64,000 nt of DNA from Herpomyces periplanetae. Its lineage: Eukaryota; Ascomycota; Laboulbeniomycetes; Herpomycetales; Herpomycetaceae. This document shows, piece by piece, positions 54,969 through 64,000 of this stretch. The notes beneath the pieces were generated by a model. The model was not told the DNA's origin, did not search any database, and saw nothing but the letters and a program-made list of their open reading frames with translations. The stretch is taken from positions 118,393-182,392 of the forward strand of contig WMKJ01000012.1 of NCBI GenBank assembly GCA_009733715.1. Direction: 5' to 3'. A program made the position numbers and the translations under genes. The first letter of the stretch is position 1. Each line of letters starts with the position of its first letter.

Positions 54969-56931
54969 TTATTTATTTTCGGAAAATGTTTCATAATTGG
55001 GCCTTATACCACCAGCTTCACCACCAAGAGGGGCAGGTGGCATAGTTGCTTCAGTATTTAATGCTCTACGATCTAGTTCATGAGAATCTTCGAAACGAGG
55101 TAAATCTTGCGGACGAGCTGGTAAGGGATTTCTCCAGAACCAATCATGCTCCAATGCATCTATTGCATGAATACGCTTTCGCCAATCCAGGGTTAATAAA
55201 CGTTTGAGGAAGTCAAGTCCAGCCGAATCTAGTTCGCAAAATTTCGAGTTAATATTTCCCGGTCGATACTGAAACTTTTTTATCATGTTACTATTGCCTA
55301 ATCGATCCCAGCCTGGCATATTGGTATTTGTAGGGGAACCTACTAAATCAAATATTAAGTTAAGTTGACTCATGTCGCCTGAACCACTTAGAATTGGTTG
55401 TCGTTTAATCATTTCACCAAAGACACAGCCAACACCCCACATATCAATAGCAGTAGTGTACTGCCGAAGTCCTAGTAGTAATTCGGGCGACCTATACCAT
55501 CGTGTAACAACTAATCCAGTATACTCATGGGATGAAGTATATCCGTAACGTCCTGCTACGGGTGGAGCGTCTAAAAAGTTTCGTGCTAAACCAAAGTCCG
55601 CGATTTGCAAGATTCCACGATTACTTATTAACAGGTTCGCCGCTATACCCGTTCCAAATACACATATACATATAAGTTCACACGCTTGATTAGTTTCAGC
55701 TTCTTTATATCGATCGGCCAATCTCTATTATTGCCGTGGAGTGAACTTCAAGTGGTAGTAAATCATGTTTATCAATCCATTCAGCTTGTTAAGCTAGCCA
55801 AATATAACGAAAAACAGATGAGTACGCTTATCGGAAAGGCGAAGGAATGCCAATTCGATTACTCACCTGTAGTCCGCTTCATTATCGATTCACTTACCTT
55901 TGATGTCTCGATGCATAATTTGGTTCTGAGTTTCACCATGATAATCGTTAGCATTGGACTTAGTGATAATTCAACTCTCAAGCTAACTAGTGAAATGATT
56001 GGATTGATTAACACGGGTCAAATTGATATGGACATTCACTAGTTCCCCACTCATCTCGGTGACGTTAACGGTAGAATGGGCAGGGCAACTCACATCGTGT
56101 AAGTATGCTATACCATCACATAACTGGAGCATATAACTTTTGATTTGTTCCAATGATAAGTGAACTTTTGGATTATCCAGCAATCCCGAAAGATCGTGTT
56201 CCATGTACGGCGTTACCATGTAATGGGTCACTTTGGGTCGAGATTTTTCATCGAGGCCTATAAACAGAGCAATAAGATAGGAAATTTAAGATGATTGGGC
56301 AGGAAGGTTAGTATTCGTAGGGAAGGGAAGGGGAAAGGAAAGTAAAATGCTAGTTAACATGTCGGTCAAACGAGTGATCGGCTTACCTGACTTTTTTAAG
56401 GCGACCTCAAGCAAATGTAGGATGTTTCGATGTTGTAGCTTTTTCAGGATTCGAATCTCTCGTACAGCTGTAATGGGGAACTGAATAAGTGTATACATGT
56501 TAAAATGAGACAGGGTGATGGGGACATTAAGATTGGCGATATTGTAATAATTGACATACACCATACTTTTCACTATGAACGATAATTTTTTTCAAAGCGA
56601 CAATACGCCCTGGATACCTTGATTTACTCGTTGTACGACATTTCCATACTTCGCTATAAAGTAGCGTGGAGTAGGGTAGTGCGGCGGGGTGTGAGGAAAG
56701 ACAAGGTACGGTAATGAAAATGTTTAACAAACCATGAATTGGTTGAGTAAGCAAAACCGTAAGATCGACAAAAGGTACTTACCCAAAAGTTCCTTCACCT
56801 AGTTTGCGTAAAAACTCGTAATTATCAATGTCCGTTGCGCCAAAGTATTCTCGTTCTCGGGGTGCCAAAGTCAATGAAGAGTCAAGGTGTGGAGAAGGAG
56901 AAGGGGATAAGGATAAAGAAGAGACGTTCAT
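54969..56931 (-). CDS. BUR1: Bur1/Cdk9-type cyclin-dependent kinase
   Basis: Nuclear kinase of the P-TEFb group that phosphorylates RNA polymerase II and Spt5 to support transcription elongation. Six exons, 56931-56783, 56653-56560, 56480-56387, 56257-56094, 55925-55898 and 55642-54969, encode 400 residues; exon 5 is only 28 nt but carries the HRDIK loop. Landmarks: GEGTFG 45-50, ATP-site Lys71 in VALKK, the PITAVRE helix 83-89 (PITALRE type marks Cdk9/Bur1), HRD with Asp174, DFG 192-194, and the activation-loop Thr in [17 protein letters not shown]. The region after the kinase core ([21 protein letters not shown]) is also typical of Bur1. A short N-terminal Ser/Pro segment precedes [10 protein letters not shown]. 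Each intron joins motifs in frame. A cyclin partner is not in the window. Confidence 0.94.
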
Positions 56932-58187
56932 AGTCACGGGGAAATCCACTTGGCCACTAGTGTGGACAGCTACACGGTGTTGTGGTTGGCATACAAGCCG
57001 AGCCGAATGGAGTCGTGAGGGCCAGATTTAGGGGGAAGATTTAGGTAAGAGAAGATGCAATGCTACACTGCAGGGTGTAAATTTCGAAAGTGTGTACGAA
57101 ATAAAATTTCGAGGAAGTTGAAAGTAGTGATGTCGTAGAGACTGAGCTTTGATCGAGTAGGTAAGTTTTTAGATGAGGTTACGTGATTGGAATATAAAAG
57201 ATTAGACTCAAATTACCCGGACTATCAAGCAATAGATTGTGATGAATTTTTTTTAGATAAATCTTTGTTAATAATAAATGTCAATCATTGTGGATTAAAG
57301 TTGTGTGAAGCGAAGCTAGTTCAAAAGTAAAAAACAAAAAAAGAAGACCGGAGAATCATCATACCTTTAAGTAATTATGATTAAATTATCATCAAGGTAA
57401 TAAAAATGAATGAGACTAGAATTCCATTGATTAAATGGTAAAATGAACTTGGAAGATAAATAATGAAAAATGGAAGCTTATCGCATCCATAAAACCCTTT
57501 CCTATTCATTCAGTCTGTCCCCACGAGACATCGTCAAATTTACTCGACAAAAATTTCCATTCTCGTGCACTCCCGGAAGCACGTGACATGCACATCTGAC
57601 TAAGATGCACTGCCGCAACTCATCACGTGTTGTGGCGCATGTGTGTGGCGGTGTAAGGGAGGTGTGAATAGCGAGGTGGGGGTGTGAGGGGATGTACAGA
57701 TAGTGAGTAACTGGATGGAAGGGGAAAATTTTGAGGAAAAGTGTATAGATTTGGTATTTGGAGATATATTTTAATGGTATATTTAGAATTAATAAATTGG
57801 ATGTACTGGGGTTTTATTATCTGAGAATAAAATAGAAATTTCTTCGGTATTCTGTATAGAGTTATGTACGATACAAGTGGTCTTTCATATATATCATGCT
57901 CCGATTGCGGGGCAGGATCTTTAGTAGTCAGGCTTTGTTAAAGCGTTTTTCGGCATCTTCATGCTTTAAGGTACAAATCTATATTTTTTCTCCCTCAAAT
58001 ACCTTTCATACATCCATTCAATACTTTTATCGTCCTTTACTTCACTTTGATCTTGACAAGTTTGTTGCTATACTCTTCCCTACTATTACATTTTACATAT
58101 TTTCATCACTTATCCCTGATCAAAATTTTTACTATACACTTGTATTAACCTACCCTAGTATAGTGATATGATTAATCTTTCACTTAA
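56932..58187. other. divergent region BUR1 / methyltransferase
   Basis: About 1.26 kb. Mostly AT-rich. A plus frame at 57896-58171 begins MLRLRGRIFSSQALLKRF, which looks like a mitochondrial presequence and is followed by AAG|GTACAA; I could not splice it in frame to the next gene, so it is left as a possible alternative first exon. Confidence 0.4.
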
Positions 58188-59375
58188 ATGAATTCCACTC
58201 GCAGTAGCAGTACAGATAAAGGTCTCATACGACATTCCGATGATAGTTTACTGGAAACTTGGCTTTACTCGGCCCTTGAACGAGGTTATATACCCGAATG
58301 GCTTATACGTATAGGTATTCGTCGGCAACTTCGTGATCGTTTATACCAAATTCACACCAACTCATTATCGGAAGCGTATGAAGCTAAAATGCGTCTTATC
58401 GCAACTTTAAGAGCTTCCCAAATGGCCATTGCTATGGATATAGCCAACGTACAACACTATGAAGTTGACCCCCAGTTCTTCGTTTCTTGTTTGGGTGCTC
58501 GAATGAAGTATAGTTGTTGCTTATACGATTCTTCTCGCTCGGCTAAATCATCTCGTCAAATCACGCTTGATCAAGCTGAACTTGCCATGTTAGATTTATA
58601 CGTGGACCGTGCCGAAATTCACGATGGTATGACTATCCTCGACTTAGGCTGTGGTTGGGGATCCGCTTCAATTTACTTGGCCGAACGTTTTCCTACATGT
58701 CAAATAACCGCTTTTTCCAATTCCTCGTCTCAAAAAGCTTTCATCGAAGCTACCTGTCATGCTCATAAACTTACCAATGTTACATGTGTCATTGGTGATA
58801 TTGTTCACTACGAATTCCCCTGCTCAATGCCTCTCTACGATCGAGTTGTCAGCATAGAAATGTTCGAGCATATGAAAAATTATGATTTACTTTTGTCAAA
58901 AATTTCCCGTTTACTCAAGCCTGGTGGAAAACTTTTCGTTCACATTTTCGCTCATAGGGATACTCCTTACAACTTTGACGTTAATGACGGTTGGATGTCC
59001 CAACACTTTTTTACCGGTGGTATTATGCCCAGTGCTGATTTATTACTTTACTTTCAACGCGATCTACGCGTTGCGAGACAATGGTGGATAAATGGTCTTC
59101 ATTACAGCCGTACATGCGAAGATTGGTTACGCAATATGAAAGCAAACGAATCTTTGTCATGGCCCAGTCTCGTTAAAACTTACTCTAAATCATGTAAATC
59201 CGAAGAGCCAGACCCCTCCAACCACAATGAAAACTCCCTTTCTCAAGATAAGCTTACCGCCTTAATCTGGTGGAACCGATGGAAGATCTTTTTCATGGCT
59301 TGCTCCGAACTTTTTCGGTATAATAATGGTGACACATGGGGTATAGCTCAGTATCTTTTCATTAAACCTCAATGA
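58188..59375 (+). CDS. cyclopropane-fatty-acid-synthase-like SAM methyltransferase
   Basis: Predicted S-adenosylmethionine-dependent methyltransferase of the CFA synthase family branch found in fungi, plants and bacteria; substrate unknown. Single exon, 395 residues. An N-terminal helical domain (ALERGYIPEWLIRIGIRRQL) is followed by ANVQHYEVDPQFF and GARMKYSCCLYD, a family pattern. SAM motif I is LDLGCGWGS at 151-159, then AVSN-like AFSNSSSQKAFI, VSIEMFEHMKNYDLLL, PGGKLFVHIFAHRDTPY, and WMSQHFFTGGIMPSADLLLYF. These are characteristic of the subfamily and not of true cyclopropane synthases alone, so N-, O- or C-methylation of a lipid or small molecule are all possible. There is a stop codon immediately before Met1 (TAAATG), which supports this start unless a short upstream exon exists. 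Neighbours are BUR1 and NDUFB2, so context gives no pathway. Confidence 0.85.
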   Translation: MNSTRSSSTDKGLIRHSDDSLLETWLYSALERGYIPEWLIRIGIRRQLRDRLYQIHTNSLSEAYEAKMRLIATLRASQMAIAMDIANVQHYEVDPQFFVSCLGARMKYSCCLYDSSRSAKSSRQITLDQAELAMLDLYVDRAEIHDGMTILDLGCGWGSASIYLAERFPTCQITAFSNSSSQKAFIEATCHAHKLTNVTCVIGDIVHYEFPCSMPLYDRVVSIEMFEHMKNYDLLLSKISRLLKPGGKLFVHIFAHRDTPYNFDVNDGWMSQHFFTGGIMPSADLLLYFQRDLRVARQWWINGLHYSRTCEDWLRNMKANESLSWPSLVKTYSKSCKSEEPDPSNHNENSLSQDKLTALIWWNRWKIFFMACSELFRYNNGDTWGIAQYLFIKPQ

Positions 59376-59797
59376 TTTCCTCTCCAACGTCTTCCTTTCT
59401 CCAAGCTATTATATACATACGTACACGCATTCTCTCACTCCTCATAATTCCAATGGTAATTCTCAACCAATCCATCAATTCGCTTGCTTACTGACTTGGT
59501 GTAATGTATTTCTTGCATTTTTATCGTATGACCGCCTCTTCCTTAATTCTTACGTTATCTAGTTCCATAATACTACTGGCAAACGAGTTAAATATTTAAT
59601 AACTTTTTCCTTATAACACCATATTTATCCACCAGTAACCAAAAGTGTAGTCCAGGAATTGCGCAAAGATTGATATAAAATAATTTCATACGTCCCATGA
59701 AACTTTAAGTTGAACAGATGTATCTCGTCAATTCTGTACACTGAGTGGAAATATCGTGATAATGTTGGAATATAGTGTAAGAGAAACTGCCGGCATA
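59376..59797. other. convergent spacer methyltransferase / NDUFB2
   Basis: Spacer of 422 nt, AT-rich, holding two 3' ends. Nothing else seen. Confidence 0.45.
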
Positions 59798-60106
59798 TTA
59801 TGAATGGGCGTCATTTGATTGACCATGTTCATGTTCATGTCCTTCCCATGGATGTCTCCAGCCCAACAATACCGGGCCATCCTGCTTAGCCCGATACATC
59901 AACTAACTTAGATTAGCACAATTAGTTTGCCCTTTAACCATCCTCTGCAATATCGCCAAAATGCCAAGCTCACATACGAAAAACCACATACTTGCGCCTA
60001 ACAACGTTCCAGCCCAACGATGAAAGCGCGATGGATGGGGAGGTGGCATACTTTGATGAAAACGATGACCTGCAACATGATGATGATCCAGCTTTTCAGC
60101 CCCCAT
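59798..60106 (-). CDS. complex I accessory subunit NDUFB2-like
   Basis: Small single-span membrane subunit of mitochondrial NADH:ubiquinone oxidoreductase. Exons 60106-59978 and 59902-59798 are joined by a 75-nt intron with donor GTATGT and acceptor CTAAGTTAG. They encode 77 residues. Exon 1 ends with FHRWAGTLLGASMWFF and exon 2 begins LMYRAKQDGPVLLGWRHPWEGH, together forming the family's hallmark of a short membrane helix followed by the GWRHPW motif. The C-terminus is His-rich. The second exon is missed by a longest-frame scan because the unspliced frame reads into the intron. The presence of this gene shows that the organism retains complex I. Confidence 0.9.
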
Positions 60107-60392
60107 TATGTTATTAATATAACGCGTGTATTTTTATGTGATAAATTTAAGTGTATATCAGAAACGGTAAATTACTGACTCTCACGTCATAAAGTACATT
60201 AAACCATCCACTACTTTATAGAGTAATTAGGAGGATAATTGTTTAATCATTTAAAAAAATTTAGCATGTACAAAAGAATGAAGTTTATGATTATGACGAT
60301 AAACCTTAGAAATATTCCTTTCAAATGGTCAACTAGGGTATCACATGACTAGTGGCACGTGACAAATGTTGTGAATTATCGAAAGGAGAAAT

Positions 60393-61959
60393 TTAGGATG
60401 AATTGCTGGAAGAGGATGTAGAATGAAGGGAAAATTGACGAAGTAAGACGATACTTTGACGACTTGCTATATATTCACTACCAGCATACCCAAGATGATC
60501 TTGAATTTTGGAACTTTGTATGCCACATAACCGACGAATTTCAGGAGCGGAATAATTGACGAGGGCACGACCAACAAGCGTAGCAGTAGAGTATAATGTA
60601 GACGAATCTTTCCTGACCGAGGTTACTAAATCATCCATATTTTCAAGGGAAGTTTGATAATGAGCCAAGGATAATCGAGTGCGATCTAAATCATTTGGAG
60701 GATTCTTTGTAATTGGGGTATCAGGTTTTGATTGTACACTGGTTAAGCATGATCGAGTATTGGATTTAACGAGTAATAGGGTAACTACATCATGAGCCGA
60801 AAAATTTCCTTCAGCGTATACTACACCAACGGGAAGTAAACCGCACTTAAGTTGTAATGCTTTTAGGGCGCCTGGATCAATGTATAATCGAGCATCGGGA
60901 TGAACGGGTAAACCATGAAGAATCCAAAAATAACGATCACTTAACGGGTTTGATTGGCCGGAGAATCTAGTGTGACGGGGAATGGAAGAGTTTGGGAGGA
61001 TAAGGGATGAATCAGGATTTTGAAGGATAAAATCGAGAATAGACGGAATATTTTCGGGATTTTCGGATGAAGTAATGATGGTTGAAACGCCCTTCATAGC
61101 TGCTAACTTGGCCGCAGAAATTTTTGTAGTCATACCACCTGTACCGAGAGTTGAGCCGGGGGTCGAGGTATCAACGTTTAGAGAATTAACATCCTTAACG
61201 TATAATATAGGTTTAGCAGTATCAGGATAAGTGCGAGGATTTTTATCGTAGAGACAGTCAACATCAGTAAGTATGAATAAGTAATCGGCATGTATAATAC
61301 CGGCAGTTATGGCAGAAAGTGAATCATTATCACCAAATTTTATTTCAGAAACAGCTAGCGTATCATTTTCATTAACAATTGGTATAACACCGAGTTTAAC
61401 AAGTTCCAACAGTGTGTTTTGGGCGTTAACGAAACGAGCATGGTCCAGTATATCGGATCTTGTGAGTAAAATTTGCGCAAGTATTGGCCCAGATGTTTCC
61501 GTATCTAGGGTAGTGACACTGTTAAACACGTCTTGCCAGAGCTGAACTAAAAGATTTTGTCCAATGGATGCTAAAGCTTGAATTTGGGCGAGATGTTTAG
61601 GGCGGCTAGTTAACTGCATTCGACGTAACCCAAGACCAATAGCACCGGATGAAACGAGGATACATCGATGGCCAATTTTGCACAATTGAACAACTGTACC
61701 GGCAATTCGTTTAAGTGCACATAAGCGTGGCTCAAACGTAACTTCATCGATAATCGAGCTTGTTCCTAAACAAACCGGAATTCTCAGTTAATGAGTTAAC
61801 GATTTAACCAAACCTTTACAATTTAAGTATTTCCCTTAGCATATCCATGAAATACCATAGGCAGCGTGAACAATTCAAAATAGAGACAAAATTATGTAGA
61901 ATCCAGTATACGAACCTACCTAATTTAAATACGAGAGTTTTATTTTTCATTTTATCCAT
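60393..61959 (-). CDS. PRO1: glutamate 5-kinase (gamma-glutamyl kinase)
   Basis: First step of proline synthesis: ATP-dependent phosphorylation of glutamate. Exon 1 61959-61920 and exon 2 61765-60393 give 470 residues. The first exon (MDKMKNKTLVFKLG) splices to GTSSIIDEV to restore the amino-acid-kinase nucleotide motif VFKLGTSS. Downstream: LVSSGAIGLGLRRM, ALASIGQNLL, NENDTLA, FGDNDSLSA, LLTDVD-like FILTDVDCLYD, GTGGMTTKISAAKLA. After residue 310 a PUA domain follows (ALQLKCGLLPVGVVYAEGNF and GRALVNYSAPEIRRL). A Ser/Thr-rich insertion in the PUA region and a Ser-rich tail make it longer than yeast Pro1 (428). A longer N-terminal reading frame exists upstream but has no family match. It is divergent from ATP23, 277 nt apart. 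Confidence 0.93.
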
Positions 61960-62236
61960 GTACTTTTCGATAAAACCTTTTAAGGATTCAAATTTACGCG
62001 ATGCTCTCAGACGGAGGCACGTGCCGGAGACCGACGACAGAATGGAACGGAAGAGAACAATATTTTTCCGGGATGGACTATTGGAGGGCGAGCTAGACTG
62101 CTTGGGTAGGAGAAGGATACCTTTTAAACGCGTAAAAATACATATTAATTGAATCAAGTTTTATCGCAGCATCGTTAAGGCTAGGGTTAAGGCTATCATA
62201 CAATAGAGGAAATATTTGGAGATTTAGTGTGGGCCA

Positions 62237-63181
62237 ATGACAGGTTCAAAGCAACCTTCCCAAAGTTGGGATGATGGATCACAAGAAAAGTTACGGAGAC
62301 GATATAACGAAGCGGATACAAGTACATGGGGTATGTTGGAGAAAGCAAGGGATGAAAGGAATGGGTATACATGGCAAAATTGGCTAAAAATTCGGGCGGG
62401 AAGAGCATCGGAAAAGGAAAAATTAGCGTTTTTGGCGGGTCGGGATGGAAAGTTTTGGGAAAAGGATTGTGAATTATGTGAACAACATGTACGACAACTT
62501 TTTACGAGTAGTCCATTGATTAGATTTTTACGCGAAGAGATAGCGAAGTTGGGACCAGATATTCGACCGCAGCATATATCATGTATACGATGTCCCATAG
62601 CTTTAGGAATGTCTGGTGAAGGTTTAGAACCCGTCAATATCAGTGCAGGATTTGACCCGCAATCACTAGTTAGGCATGATCAAGTTGTAGCGGAGTCCAA
62701 GGAGATACGACCGGTTATTAAACTTTGTGCTAACTATCTTCGAACACGCGATCGTGTGGAAGATACACTTGCTCATGAGTTGATTCATGCTTACGATTGG
62801 TCACGTTGGAAAGTTGAGGTGAATAATCCACTTCATCAAGCTTGTACAGAAATCCGTGCATCCACGCTATCGGGAGAGTGTCGGTGGATGCGGGAATTCC
62901 AACGGGCTAGTGCAGCCTCGATGCTACCATTTCGCTTTCCTCCGTTTACACGACACTTTCAAGCATGTGTTAAACGACGTTCAATTCTCTCGCTACTTGC
63001 GCGTAAAGATTTGGTGTTAGATAATGCCACACTGAGTAAAATACATACGAATGGAGAACCGACAAGTAATTGTACGACAAATTTAACGGATTCTCGAGGA
63101 ATTGCCGCAGCTCAACTTGTCGATCTTGTTTGGGATAAATGCTTCGTTGATACTAGACCGTTTGACGAAATTTACCGTTGA
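62237..63181 (+). CDS. ATP23: mitochondrial inner membrane protease Atp23
   Basis: Metalloprotease of the mitochondrial intermembrane space that matures ATP synthase subunit 6 and aids its assembly, and turns over lipid-transfer proteins. Single exon, 314 residues. The zinc-binding HELIHAYD is at 180-187, with downstream HQACTEIRASTLSGECRW as in the family. Cysteine pairs upstream (CELCEQHV; ISCIRCP) match the conserved Cys pattern that forms disulfides in the intermembrane space. The N-terminal 60 residues are charged and not conserved; no typical presequence is needed because the family uses the MIA import route. Overlapping minus frame 62224-62637 is a shadow. Confidence 0.95.
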   Translation: MTGSKQPSQSWDDGSQEKLRRRYNEADTSTWGMLEKARDERNGYTWQNWLKIRAGRASEKEKLAFLAGRDGKFWEKDCELCEQHVRQLFTSSPLIRFLREEIAKLGPDIRPQHISCIRCPIALGMSGEGLEPVNISAGFDPQSLVRHDQVVAESKEIRPVIKLCANYLRTRDRVEDTLAHELIHAYDWSRWKVEVNNPLHQACTEIRASTLSGECRWMREFQRASAASMLPFRFPPFTRHFQACVKRRSILSLLARKDLVLDNATLSKIHTNGEPTSNCTTNLTDSRGIAAAQLVDLVWDKCFVDTRPFDEIYR

Positions 63182-63417
63182 ATTACACAAATTTACGCAT
63201 GCATGGACTCCACAACTTTCTAGAATGAACTGAGTAGTACGGGTTAATCAACTTGACAGTCTACATTCACACCACATACGTATATACATATTGACAATTT
63301 TAAGCGTACACTTGCATAAACCAAATTAGCCAGATTACACGTTCATGTTAACGAGGCAAAACACGACGGTGAAGGGAAGGGGAGTGAGGATACGCAGGCA
63401 TTAATGATTAGGTGGAC

Positions 63418-64000
63418 TTATTTTTCCCTACTACGCAAGATTGTTCCGTTGGGGGAGAGGTTCTGGTTTTTGGATCGTGTGGAGCAATGCTTAACTATCC
63501 AGGGGTGACACTCGACCTGATTCAAGGGCATACGATGGGAGGGATCAACGACCAATAATTTATTTAGCAGATCACGAGCTTCGACGCTAACGTATTCGGG
63601 CAGTATAGTCATCTCTCGTCTGACAATTCGACGTTGGGTCAAAACGGGAGTATCTTCAAAGGGAGCCTTACCAACGAGGAATTCGTACATGAGGACACCA
63701 AGAGACCAAAGATCGACTTTTTCACTGTACTCATAATGGTAAGGTTTTTCGGTTTTTTCATCGCCGGCTCTCGCGCGAGGTTTTCCGTTAAGGGTGGACT
63801 TTTTTTGGGCTTCACTACTCTTAGCAGCGATGTTGCAAGATATCATTTCGGGGGGTAGGTAATCGAGAGTTCCACATACGGTGTCACGACGGTTATTAGG
63901 GGCATGAACGCTCCAACCGAAATCCGAAATTTTCAACTCATCGAATAAGCCCAATAGAATATTTTCAGGTTTAATATCACGATGCATGACATGTTTACTG
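63418..64000 (-). CDS. ARK1: Aurora-type mitotic kinase, partial (C-terminal part)
   Basis: Ser/Thr kinase of the chromosomal passenger complex that corrects kinetochore attachments. The gene runs off the right edge, so only the catalytic loop onward is present, about 194 residues. Visible motifs: [22 protein letters not shown], the activation loop [16 protein letters not shown] (RRxTxCGTxDYLPPE is the Aurora signature), [22 protein letters not shown], and the final [17 protein letters not shown]. Between PPEM and the YSEKVDLW segment there is a roughly 35-residue basic/Ser-rich insertion absent from Aurora kinases I know. The short C-terminal tail ([17 protein letters not shown]) ends at 63418. 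It converges with ATP23. The symbol refers to the family (Ark1/Ipl1). Confidence 0.92.
   Translation of the reverse strand, partial: SKHVMHRDIKPENILLGLFDELKISDFGWSVHAPNNRRDTVCGTLDYLPPEMISCNIAAKSSEAQKKSTLNGKPRARAGDEKTEKPYHYEYSEKVDLWSLGVLMYEFLVGKAPFEDTPVLTQRRIVRREMTILPEYVSVEARDLLNKLLVVDPSHRMPLNQVECHPWIVKHCSTRSKNQNLSPNGTILRSREK

Noticed and set aside
62224-62637. 137-codon minus frame over ATP23
   Set aside because: Antisense shadow of the conserved protease; no independent features.
1-64000. A secondary-metabolite cluster, integrated virus or transposon
   Set aside because: No polyketide or peptide synthase, integrase, reverse transcriptase, transposase or long terminal repeats were seen; the genes are conserved housekeeping functions.

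Overview
The window is a 64 kb stretch of nuclear chromosome from a fungus, almost certainly an ascomycete. Twenty-two genes can be named from conserved motifs. Three further candidates have no clear family. Spliceosomal introns are short (about 58-255 nt), with GT..AG ends and CTAAC-like branch sites. Products typical of ascomycetes include a CreA/Mig1-type carbon repressor, ROT1, a two-subunit-type ATP-citrate lyase and an ECM11-like protein. A complex I subunit (NDUFB2 type) and isocitrate lyase argue against budding yeasts that lost complex I and against Schizosaccharomyces. An early-diverging ascomycete or Taphrinomycotina-like lineage would fit, but this is inference. I found no tRNA, rRNA, transposon, CRISPR array or viral element.

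Layout, left to right. 1-9 kb: protein farnesyltransferase beta (7 exons) and SMC6 (2 exons) on the plus strand, then a 1.5 kb stretch without a recognisable gene. 9-19 kb: isocitrate lyase and a DUF1365 membrane protein (minus), GDP-mannose pyrophosphorylase (plus, with a 7-nt first coding exon), an atypical short-chain dehydrogenase and ROT1 (minus). 20-29 kb: 5-formyl-THF cyclo-ligase (plus), snRNP Sm-E (minus), an Mtr10/transportin-3 importin (plus) and ATP-citrate lyase subunit 2 (minus). 30-37 kb: the CreA-like repressor (minus), followed upstream by about 4.8 kb of gene-poor, strand-asymmetric purine/pyrimidine tracts with simple repeats and a hairpin. 37-51 kb: an unrecognised small gene, a Rad51 paralogue, mitochondrial Lon, an ECM11-like protein and a 1247-residue Ser-rich protein, all minus. 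52-64 kb: aspartate kinase, a Bur1/Cdk9 kinase (minus), a cyclopropane-synthase-like methyltransferase (plus), the complex I subunit, glutamate 5-kinase (minus), Atp23 (plus) and the C-terminal part of an Aurora kinase cut off by the window end.

The genes are mostly housekeeping and do not form a biosynthetic cluster. A loose metabolic theme exists: isocitrate lyase and ATP-citrate lyase handle two-carbon units, and CreA is the kind of repressor that controls such genes; a candidate CreA site lies upstream of isocitrate lyase. Gene models were assembled by eye from splice signals and by checking that exon lengths keep frame and restore family motifs. The best candidates for something undescribed are the DUF1365 protein with the CFA-like methyltransferase (45 kb apart), the unknown gene at 37.1-37.8 kb, the Ser-rich protein at 47.7-51.4 kb, and the 5 kb region upstream of the CreA-like gene.
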